Assembly (NCBI GenBank): GCA_937967705.1
Contig: CALCJG010000166.1
Span: forward strand, 1-11,557
DNA: 11,557 nt
DNA from: an uncultured Spirochaetia bacterium
GTDB taxonomy: Bacteria > Spirochaetota > UBA4802 > JAGODF01
Direction of reading: 5' to 3'
Numbering within the stretch: the first letter of the stretch is position 1; each line of letters starts with the position of its first letter. Shown in pieces: positions 1 through 5,257 of this stretch. The notes under the pieces were generated by a model. It made no database searches. It saw nothing but the letters and a program-made list of their open reading frames with translations, and was not told where the DNA came from. The translations under genes were made by a program, and so were the position numbers.

Positions 1-723
1 GGATACCGGTCCGGACAAACCGTATTTGGTAAAAAGCAGTTCTCGCTCGGACTTACAGAGGGATTTGCTCCCTTCAGCGGCAGTCAGTCGGCAGTCCCAC
101 TTGATACCCTCCAGCCGGTGCAGAATTTTCAGGGGTATGTTGATGGGTACAATGGCGGGAAAGGGTTCATAGACGGTGTGTCCCAGAGATGCGGCCAGTT
201 CGTAGCCGCTGCGGGAAGCCCCTAACTGCGGATAGGCGCAACTTCCCGCCGCCAGAATGACGCTGTCGAAGGAGTGATTTTCCTGACTCGCGGTTATCAC
301 ACCCCAACATCCCTTCCCGGGACGGATGGCGTCCACCCGCCGATGCAGCAACACCTCCACGCCCCGTCTCTGCAGTTCGTACTCCAGAATCCGTTGAACC
401 GCCTGGGCCTGCAGGGAAGAGGGAAAAAGCTTCCCGTCCCGCCCCTCGGCGAAAGGGATACCGGCCTCTTCGAAGAAGGCAACGGTTTCTTCAAGACCGA
501 ACCGCCCCAGGACATTTTGAACGAAGGAGGGATTGTGCCCGTGATACCGGGATACGTCCAGGCCCCGGTTGGTGATATTGCACCGCCCGTTTCCGGTCAC
601 AAGCAATTTTCGCCCCAGCTTCTTCTGGCGCTCGAAAAGGATGACCCTGTGGCCCCGCTGAGCAGCCTGACAGGCGGCCATCATCCCCGATGCACCCCCG
701 CCAATCACCGCAATCCTTTTCAT
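1..723 (-). CDS. BaiN/HI0933-family NAD(P)/FAD-dependent oxidoreductase (partial, N-terminal 241 codons)
   Basis: This is the N-terminal part of a flavoprotein of the HI0933/YhiN/BaiN family; the C-terminus lies beyond the left edge. Reading leftwards from the ATG at 723, the protein begins with a Rossmann FAD-binding loop (VIGGGASG, residues 6-13) and an acidic residue ending the second strand (LFER). The family hallmark GRKLLVTGNGRCNITN follows at residues 37-52. Further in come AAGSCAYPQLGASRSGYE and, near the window edge, the LFTKYGLSGP segment typical of the family. The start is supported by a strong Shine-Dalgarno (GGGGAGGTGA) just upstream. It is divergent from the MotA-like gene. Family membership is secure. 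The physiological substrate is unknown; BaiN was named for bile-acid metabolism, but most members are uncharacterised, so no substrate is claimed. No frameshift is seen in the visible part. Confidence 0.9.
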   Translation of the reverse strand, partial: MKRIAVIGGGASGMMAACQAAQRGHRVILFERQKKLGRKLLVTGNGRCNITNRGLDVSRYHGHNPSFVQNVLGRFGLEETVAFFEEAGIPFAEGRDGKLFPSSLQAQAVQRILEYELQRRGVEVLLHRRVDAIRPGKGCWGVITASQENHSFDSVILAAGSCAYPQLGASRSGYELAASLGHTVYEPFPAIVPINIPLKILHRLEGIKWDCRLTAAEGSKSLCKSERELLFTKYGLSGPVS

Positions 724-807
724 GATCAGTCTCACCTCCCCTGACAATCTCAGCCGATTCTCCTCCATCGATAAATTATTACCGGCCTTAACGCCAATAT
801 TTTTTTA

Positions 808-836
808 TTTACAACCCCTTTTTTTCCTCTTATAAT
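808..836 (+). promoter_or_regulatory. sigma70-type promoter for the MotA-like/mqnC/ubiE operon
   Basis: A TTTACA -35 box (808-813) and a perfect TATAAT -10 box (831-836) are separated by exactly 17 nt. They lie in an AT-rich stretch about 45 nt upstream of the first gene's start codon. Transcription would begin near 843 and read rightwards. No terminator is visible before mqnC, so this promoter probably serves all three plus-strand genes down to 3136. No operator was recognised around it. Confidence 0.7.
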
Positions 837-880
837 ACCATTGCCTATCAGGGCGATCCCAATCACAACAGGAGGCACAT

Positions 881-1324
881 ATGATCATCCTCGGTCTAAT
901 AGTTTCATTATTCATCATTGTCGTGGCCATTCTCCTTGCCGGAAGCAATATCCTTTATATTGTCGATCCTGTTTCCCTTCTGATCATCCTGGGGATTGAT
1001 GCCGGCGTACTTGCGGCCTCCGGGGAATTGAAGACTTTCGCAAGCGGGGTATCCATGCTCTTCACAGGTACGGCGGGTAGGGAGAAAAATGAGATCTTGG
1101 CTTCCGCTGCGGTCTTCGATATGCTGGTAAAATCTTCCCTGGCGGCGGGATTCATAGGACTCCTGGTGGGCGCCATCATCATCCTTTCCAATCTGGCCAA
1201 TTTTACTCAGATGGGAGCCGCCCTGGCCGTCGCTCTCCTGAGTGTACTGTACGGCCTGATCATGGCCTTTCTCCTCTTTCTGCCGGCAAAATACAGCTTG
1301 ACGATAAAGGCCGGGCGGATGTGA
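881..1324 (+). CDS. miniature MotA/TolQ/ExbB-like inner-membrane protein (147 aa)
   Basis: A small, very hydrophobic protein with about four predicted membrane segments (roughly residues 3-25, 31-48, 86-108 and 113-136). The second segment, with IVDPVSLLIILG, resembles the second membrane helix of MotA. The C-terminal GAALAVALLSVLYGLIMAFL followed by LFLPAK matches the last MotA helix and its conserved Pro. Canonical MotA is about 250-290 aa and has a large cytoplasmic loop between helices 2 and 3; here that loop is only about 35 residues, so the flagellar rotor-contact domain is essentially absent. No MotB/ExbD-type partner is adjacent. The start has an excellent Shine-Dalgarno (AGGAGG at 870-875, 5 nt spacing). 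The gene is first in a probable operon, 31 nt before mqnC. Family resemblance is seen; a role as an ion-channel component is inference, and involvement in motility is doubtful. Confidence 0.7.
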   Translation: MIILGLIVSLFIIVVAILLAGSNILYIVDPVSLLIILGIDAGVLAASGELKTFASGVSMLFTGTAGREKNEILASAAVFDMLVKSSLAAGFIGLLVGAIIILSNLANFTQMGAALAVALLSVLYGLIMAFLLFLPAKYSLTIKAGRM

Positions 1325-1340
1325 TGTTAGTACCAATTGG

Positions 1341-1354
1341 GGGGTCAGAGCCTT
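1341..1354 (+). repeat. dispersed repeat GGGGTCAGAGCC, copy 1 (upstream of mqnC)
   Basis: An exact copy of the 12-nt core followed by TT, preceded by two more G residues. It fills the short gap between the MotA-like gene and mqnC and ends one base before the mqnC TTG start codon, so it occupies the position where a ribosome-binding site would be expected. With the copy in ubiE it shares GGGGTCAGAGCCTYCTTGA, 19 nt with one difference. Confidence 0.85.
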
Positions 1355-1355
1355 C

Positions 1356-2426
1356 TTGAAAGCAAAGAAAAATCTTTCTGATAGAATTGAAGCCGGAGAA
1401 CGAATAACGCCGGAAGAGGCCCTTCAACTCTTTTCATGGGATCTCCTCGAATTAGGTCTTGCTGCGGACCGTCGCCGGAGGATCATTCACCCGGATGAGA
1501 CCGTCGGTTTTATCCTGGACCGCATCATCAACTATACCAACATCTGCGAGGCGGAATGCGCTTTCTGCGCCTATCACGCCCGGGCGGGAACCATAGAGGG
1601 GTATGAGATGAGCATAGATGAGATTCTGGATAAAATCCAGGAACTTGTCGATAATGGCGGGACACAGGTCATGCTGCAGGGGGGGCTTCATCCTCGTTAT
1701 GATATCAGCTATTACGTGAAAATGATCCGCTCTGTCAAGGAGAGGTTTCCGGGGATTTATCTCCATAGTTTCTCCCCCGCAGAAATAGTGTATCTCTCGC
1801 GGAAAGGGGGTCAGAGCCTCCGGGACATCCTTATACAGTTCCGGGATGCCGGTCTCGATTCCATCCCCGGCGCATCCGACCTCCTGGTGGACCGCATAAG
1901 GAAAAGGGTCAGTCCTGCCAAACTCTCCCGCAAAGAATGGAGAGAGGTGATGCATACCCTGAAGGAACTGAACATGGGGTCCTCGGCAACGATGACATAC
2001 GGCATGGGTGAAACCCTGGAGGAACGCATCGCCCATTTCGATACAGTACGGCAGGTACAGGACGAGACGGGAATCATACGCGCTTTTATACCCTGGTCGT
2101 TTTCTCCGGCCAGAACAGAGCTGCAGGATATCATCCCCGCCTCGGGTATGGATTATCTGAAAATCGTCGCAATCGCCCGTATCTATCTCGACAATATTCG
2201 GTATATTCAGGCCGGGTGGCTCACGGAAGGACTCAAACTGGCACAAACGGCTCTGACCCTCGGGGCCAACGACATGGGCGGAGTGCTTACAGAAGAAGTC
2301 GTCGTCAAAGCCACGGGTATCAGGACAAAGACCAACCGGGAGGAACTGATCGATATTATTAAAAATGCTGGGAAAATTCCTGTGCAGCGGGACTCCGAAT
2401 ACCGCGAGATCAGGAGATTTGCTTGA
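1356..2426 (+). CDS. mqnC: cyclic dehypoxanthinyl futalosine synthase (MqnC), radical SAM enzyme of menaquinone synthesis
   Basis: A 356-aa radical SAM protein of the MqnC/MqnE/CofH group. MqnC cyclises dehypoxanthine futalosine in the futalosine route to menaquinone. The [4Fe-4S]/SAM motif CX3CX2C is at Cys64, Cys68 and Cys71 (CEAECAFCAYHARAG). It is followed by VMLQGGLHP (about 105-113), the AGLDSIPG segment (165-172), IPWSFSPARTEL (245-256) and a GANDMGG C-terminal motif (303-309). MqnC is preferred over MqnE or CofH because of the CAYHARAG and IPWSF segments and because ubiE/menG lies directly downstream. The start is TTG: the frame is open upstream to about 1308 but holds no other start codon, and the known N-terminus of the family fits here. 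No normal Shine-Dalgarno is seen; a dispersed repeat occupies its place. A second repeat lies in frame at residues 151-155. The stop overlaps the ubiE start. Confidence 0.85.
   Translation: MKAKKNLSDRIEAGERITPEEALQLFSWDLLELGLAADRRRRIIHPDETVGFILDRIINYTNICEAECAFCAYHARAGTIEGYEMSIDEILDKIQELVDNGGTQVMLQGGLHPRYDISYYVKMIRSVKERFPGIYLHSFSPAEIVYLSRKGGQSLRDILIQFRDAGLDSIPGASDLLVDRIRKRVSPAKLSRKEWREVMHTLKELNMGSSATMTYGMGETLEERIAHFDTVRQVQDETGIIRAFIPWSFSPARTELQDIIPASGMDYLKIVAIARIYLDNIRYIQAGWLTEGLKLAQTALTLGANDMGGVLTEEVVVKATGIRTKTNREELIDIIKNAGKIPVQRDSEYREIRRFA
1807..1821 (+). repeat. dispersed repeat, copy 2 (inside mqnC)
   Basis: GGGGTCAGAGCCTCC within the mqnC reading frame, encoding Gly-Gln-Ser-Leu at residues 152-155 (preceded by Gly151). 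The protein is not visibly lengthened: this position corresponds to the short variable segment just before the conserved AGLDSIPG motif. The same 15 nt occur in ubiE in the same frame. Confidence 0.85.
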
Positions 2427-3136
2427 AAGGGGAACTCAAATATACTCTGGAGAACAGGGACCCCTCAGAGCGGAAGCGGTTTATTCGCAAAACCTTTGAT
2501 ACCATCGTCCCCACCTACGATCTTTTGAACCGGATTCTCTCCCTGGGAATTGATATGCACTGGCGGCGATTTGCCGCTAAAAAGGTGGATAATATCAGGG
2601 GTCAGAGCCTCCTTGATCTTTGCTGCGGTACCGGTGATTTTACCAGAGTATTCCGGAAAAAAGGGGCCGAAGTAACCTCCCTGGATTTTTCCCTGCCCAT
2701 GCTGCAGAAAGGAACCACAAAAACAAACCTAGCCCAAGCCGTAGCCGCCGATGCAAGCCAGCTACCCTTCAGGGATGAAAGTTTCGCGATCCTTTCCATC
2801 GCCTTCGGCATTCGGAACATTCCAGACCTGACGAACTTCATTTCAGAAACATATCGCGTTCTGAAAAAAGGCGGCGTTCTGGTCATACTCGAATTGACAC
2901 GCCCCCGCTTCGCAGTACTCCGCTTCATTCACAGGATTTATCTGCAGACCCTAGTCCCTCTGTTGGGCAGGGTGATATCCGGCAGATCGGAAGCCTATCG
3001 CTATCTTCCAGGCACCATTGTCACTTTCGTAGATCCCAATGCCCTGGAGGAGATGTTCCTGCGGGGCGGATACACCCGCACCGACAAGTATTACAAAACC
3101 TTCGGCACCGTTACAGTGCTGATATGCAGGAAGTAG
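2423..3136 (+). CDS. ubiE: demethylmenaquinone C-methyltransferase (UbiE/MenG)
   Basis: A 237-aa class I SAM-dependent methyltransferase that performs the C-methylation of demethylmenaquinone, the last step of menaquinone synthesis. The family N-terminus is clear (FDTIVPTYDLLNRILSLGID, residues 25-44). Motif I is LLDLCCGTGDF (63-73), the acidic strand-2 residue lies in SLDFS (86-90), and the family segments IAFGIRNIPD (126-135), YRVLKKGG (144-151) and YRYLPGTI (192-199) follow. Length is normal for the family. It starts at TTG in an overlap of 4 nt with the mqnC stop (TTGA), with AGGAG about 8 nt upstream, so translation is probably coupled to mqnC. A copy of the dispersed repeat is embedded just before motif I (residues 60-63). 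The 3' end is 3 nt from the convergent Fe-S protein gene and no terminator is visible there. Confidence 0.92.
   Translation: MKGELKYTLENRDPSERKRFIRKTFDTIVPTYDLLNRILSLGIDMHWRRFAAKKVDNIRGQSLLDLCCGTGDFTRVFRKKGAEVTSLDFSLPMLQKGTTKTNLAQAVAADASQLPFRDESFAILSIAFGIRNIPDLTNFISETYRVLKKGGVLVILELTRPRFAVLRFIHRIYLQTLVPLLGRVISGRSEAYRYLPGTIVTFVDPNALEEMFLRGGYTRTDKYYKTFGTVTVLICRK
2598..2612 (+). repeat. dispersed repeat, copy 3 (inside ubiE)
   Basis: GGGGTCAGAGCCTCC in the ubiE reading frame, encoding Gly-Gln-Ser-Leu at residues 60-63 immediately before the SAM-binding motif I. The 15 nt are identical to the copy in mqnC, 791 bp away, in the same orientation and codon frame. Confidence 0.85.
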
Positions 3137-3139
3137 AGT

Positions 3140-4219
3140 TCACTCATACTTGGTGATGTCCAGCCCCTGCACCCGTGCTTTCTCGCGATACCAGTCCATA
3201 TCATCCTCCGGGGGTGTCACCTGTTCATTTTGAGGTTTGCGGATCAGCTTGATGGCCTGTTCCGGGCAGGTCGAAGCGCAAAGCCCGCACCCGATGCATT
3301 TATCCCTGTTAATTCTGCGAATACCCCCGACAACCTCTATGGCTTTGATCTGACAGCGTGTATCCGCGCAGGTTCCGCAGTTTCTACACTTCCCCTCGTC
3401 TATCACCGCATAATAATGCGCGTTAACTGTATCCTTCATGCCAAATCGCGCGGCAATCATCTGCACACAGCAACACCCACAGCAGTTGCAGATGAAGAAA
3501 TGCCCCCTTTGTGTATTGCCGGTCATATGAATGAGCCCTGCCTCCTCGGCCATCTTGAGTATGGAAACTGCTTCCTCCTTCGTGATAACGCGACCCACCA
3601 GGGGATGATTATCAAAATAGCCCGGCTTTTCAGATACGGCAAGGCATACCTCACGGGGCTTTGAACACTCCCGTCCCAGAAATGACGTCTGCTTCTTGCA
3701 TATACACTCGCTGACAGCAAAAGAGACCGATCGGTCCAGGATGGCCGAAACCTGTTCATAGGGCATGGGATTGTTTTCTGACTTCAACTCCTTTTCTATG
3801 GGGACCACCTGCATCATCTGAGGTTTATGCATAAGAAAATAGGGACCGACGGATTTGATGTATTTGGCATGGAGCTTGGCAAATTCTGCATCGATATTCC
3901 GCTGCTGAAGCTCGTACAATCCCAGTATCCAGGGAACCAAACCGTACCGTCTCTCCTGACTTCCCGGGTCACACTCAACCAATCCCCGCTTCCACATCTC
4001 ATCCAGCTTTTGTTCCAGATGTAACCGCTCCATTCCAGTTCGGTCAGCTATTTCCGTTACACTTTCCTTACGAAGCTTAAGTTTGCAAAACAACTCGGCC
4101 TCGTCCGCCCGGAAAATTTTTTTCAAAAGCAGCAGTTCCACACCGCTTTCAGAGCGTGGAAACCCGTTGGGTAGGGAGTTCAACACATCCGCCAACTTTA
4201 TATATATCTCGTCACTCAT
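3140..4219 (-). CDS. 4Fe-4S dicluster protein with N-terminal winged-helix-like domain
   Basis: A 359-aa protein in three parts. Residues about 25-95 look like a winged helix-turn-helix domain (VTEIADRTGMERLHLEQKLD, then a wing-like RGLVECDPG). The middle is Cys-rich: CIC at 172-174, Cys185, Cys192, and an unusual CNCCGCCC cluster at 244-251. The C-terminus carries two ferredoxin motifs: Cys278-X2-C-X2-C-X4-Cys289 and Cys308-X2-C-X2-C-X3-Cys318-Pro, the classic pair binding two [4Fe-4S] clusters. No signal peptide or membrane helix is seen, so it should be cytoplasmic. Start: ATG with a strong AGGAGG about 9 nt upstream. It is monocistronic and convergent with ubiE. Electron transfer or redox sensing is the likely role; which of the two cannot be decided from sequence. 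No established gene name is recognised. Confidence 0.8.
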   Translation of the reverse strand: MSDEIYIKLADVLNSLPNGFPRSESGVELLLLKKIFRADEAELFCKLKLRKESVTEIADRTGMERLHLEQKLDEMWKRGLVECDPGSQERRYGLVPWILGLYELQQRNIDAEFAKLHAKYIKSVGPYFLMHKPQMMQVVPIEKELKSENNPMPYEQVSAILDRSVSFAVSECICKKQTSFLGRECSKPREVCLAVSEKPGYFDNHPLVGRVITKEEAVSILKMAEEAGLIHMTGNTQRGHFFICNCCGCCCVQMIAARFGMKDTVNAHYYAVIDEGKCRNCGTCADTRCQIKAIEVVGGIRRINRDKCIGCGLCASTCPEQAIKLIRKPQNEQVTPPEDDMDWYREKARVQGLDITKYE

Positions 4220-4290
4220 GTTCCCTGGCCTCCTCTCTCGATCGGATCATCTGGAAATGTTCATTCCATGACACAACCCGAAAAACCACT

Positions 4291-4305
4291 GGGTAAAGTT
4301 CACCC
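4291..4305. promoter_or_regulatory. 15-bp dyad in the leader of the Fe-S protein gene
   Basis: GGGTAAAGTTCACCC is a near-palindrome: 7-bp arms around one central base with one G/T mismatch. It lies about 70 nt upstream of the Fe-S protein start codon and downstream of the promoter suggested at 4390-4417. It could be an operator or a small RNA hairpin; no regulator family is recognised. Confidence 0.25.
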
Positions 4306-4389
4306 GATTCCTCTACCTTATAGTATTACTGAACAGACTACTCCGTGAATTTATAAGTTACAATGATGCTTTCCCATGATATAATTCAA

Positions 4390-4417
4390 AGTATAACCAT
4401 TTCACACTTTATCGCAA
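4390..4417 (-). promoter_or_regulatory. possible promoter for the Fe-S protein gene
   Basis: On the minus strand, TTGCGA (4417-4412) and TATACT (4395-4390) are 16 nt apart in an AT-rich stretch, giving a 5' leader of about 160 nt for the gene starting at 4219. The rest of the gap between 4220 and 4442 holds no convincing ORF or terminator; the only other feature is the dyad at 4291-4305. Confidence 0.35.
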
Positions 4418-4442
4418 CTTTGTCAATTTCCATTTTTATCCA

Positions 4443-4455
4443 AAGGCCTGACCCC
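4443..4455 (-). repeat. dispersed repeat variant, left flank of the transposase gene
   Basis: On the minus strand this reads GGGGTCAGGCCTT, the family consensus with one base missing in the AGAG part. It lies 16 nt beyond the transposase stop codon and is oriented opposite to the copy on the other side of the gene. Confidence 0.75.
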
Positions 4456-4471
4456 TATTCTCAATCAATGT

Positions 4472-5062
4472 TCACCAAAAAACCGCACGCTTTCTTCTAT
4501 AATATTCCTCATACAATAATAAAGTCGCCACTTTTTCCTGAAAAGTATTACCAAGATATTGGAAATATTCATGAAGAGTAATGGGAGCACAAGGGCCTTT
4601 TTCGGGATTGAGGTACTGATTAATACTACCAAATTTGTAATCCCTGGGATCCGCAACCCTTTTCTTCCTGACTGGATTAAATGCAAGATACCAGAGCAAC
4701 CAGAGGAAATAATGAAGGGGCTTACCTTGATTCTCAACAATAACATCCTTAAATCTTTCATTCCAAAAAGGACCTATGCGATTTGTCGTTCGATTGTATT
4801 TTTCCGCAAACCGAGCTTTGATATATTGCATAATGCGGGATATATTTGCCTCCCCTTCCCTGGTTTTAATAACAAGATGGAAGTGATTATCCATGATTTC
4901 ATAAAAACACAGATCAAATGTATATATTTCCTTAGCTTGTAGAATCACATCAAGAAAAAGAGCTTTGAAGTAATCCTGTTCCATTAAATCCGCCCATTGT
5001 AAGCAACGAGAATAAACATGATAAGTTGCTCCGGGTATTTGTTCACGTGGTTTTCTAGCCAT
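4472..5062 (-). CDS. REP-associated tyrosine transposase (RAYT; Y1_Tnp, IS200-like)
   Basis: A 196-aa member of the REP-associated branch of the IS200/IS605 Y1 transposases, which act on single-stranded DNA through a HUH metal site and a tyrosine nucleophile. The protein opens with MARKPREQIPGATYHVYSRC, the standard start of this family. The HUH motif is His60-Phe-His62 (in MDNHFHLVIKT). The region after it has RIMQYIKARFAEKYN with candidate nucleophile tyrosines at 80 and 89, then GPFWNERFKDVIVE and WYLAFNPVRKK, the equivalents of the usual LFQGRYKSILVE and YIHLNPVRA. ATG 5062 is chosen over longer in-frame starts because of the family N-terminus and an AGGGGGG sequence just upstream. All expected motifs are present and the frame is intact, so it may be active. 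Its job in RAYT systems is thought to be mobilising or maintaining short repeats, which fits the many copies here. Confidence 0.88.
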   Translation of the reverse strand: MARKPREQIPGATYHVYSRCLQWADLMEQDYFKALFLDVILQAKEIYTFDLCFYEIMDNHFHLVIKTREGEANISRIMQYIKARFAEKYNRTTNRIGPFWNERFKDVIVENQGKPLHYFLWLLWYLAFNPVRKKRVADPRDYKFGSINQYLNPEKGPCAPITLHEYFQYLGNTFQEKVATLLLYEEYYRRKRAVFW

Positions 5063-5230
5063 CACCCCCCTCATATCCCTATAATGCATCAGCAAATAAA
5101 ATCTGCTGACCCTCATTCTGCAATGGATATCAATCCAACTCTGCTGACATAGATAGATCGGAATGATCATTATCCGTCGCCTATATATTAATTATACGAT
5201 TGGAGATGATTTTATTAGAACATTAAATCA

Positions 5231-5257
5231 TGGGGACAGAGCCTCTCTAAATCCCCA
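5231..5257. repeat. dispersed repeat variant forming a hairpin over the mgtE stop codon
   Basis: GGGGACAGAGCCTC (5232-5245) is the family consensus with T to A at position 5. It is part of an inverted repeat: TGGGGA (5231-5236) pairs with TCCCCA (5252-5257), and inside it AGAG (5238-5241) can pair with CTCT (5245-5248). The hairpin spans the mgtE stop codon TAG (5249-5247). No T-run follows on the minus strand, so it is not a standard rho-independent terminator, though it could protect the mgtE 3' end. Confidence 0.65.

Larger units (their letters stand above)
4443..5257. mobile_element. RAYT-type element: Y1/HUH transposase gene between inverted copies of the dispersed repeat
   Basis: A single transposase ORF is bracketed by two diverged copies of the window's repeat in opposite orientation: AAGGCCTGACCCC on the left, GGGGACAGAGCCTC on the right. 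No target-site duplication is evident, as expected for HUH single-strand transposases. The interior right part (5063-5230) is AT-rich non-coding sequence with a 9-nt direct repeat TCTGCTGAC (5102-5110, 5140-5148), an inverted repeat TCAGCA/TGCTGA (5089-5094, 5104-5109) and a minus-strand TATAAT (5196-5191) that could be the transposase -10 box. The true ends are inferred from the repeats only. Confidence 0.6.

Noticed and set aside
908..1336. Minus-strand ORF opposite the MotA-like gene
   Set aside because: Its translation is Gln/Gly/Arg-rich with no motif. The plus frame has a promoter, a strong Shine-Dalgarno and a coherent membrane topology.
1452..2246. Minus-strand ORF of 264 codons opposite mqnC
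   Set aside because: Antisense shadow of a well-conserved radical SAM gene, with no ribosome-binding site or recognisable motif.
3137..3139. Shared terminator between ubiE and the Fe-S protein gene
   Set aside because: Only 3 nt separate the two stop codons, and no stem with a T-run is seen on either strand nearby.
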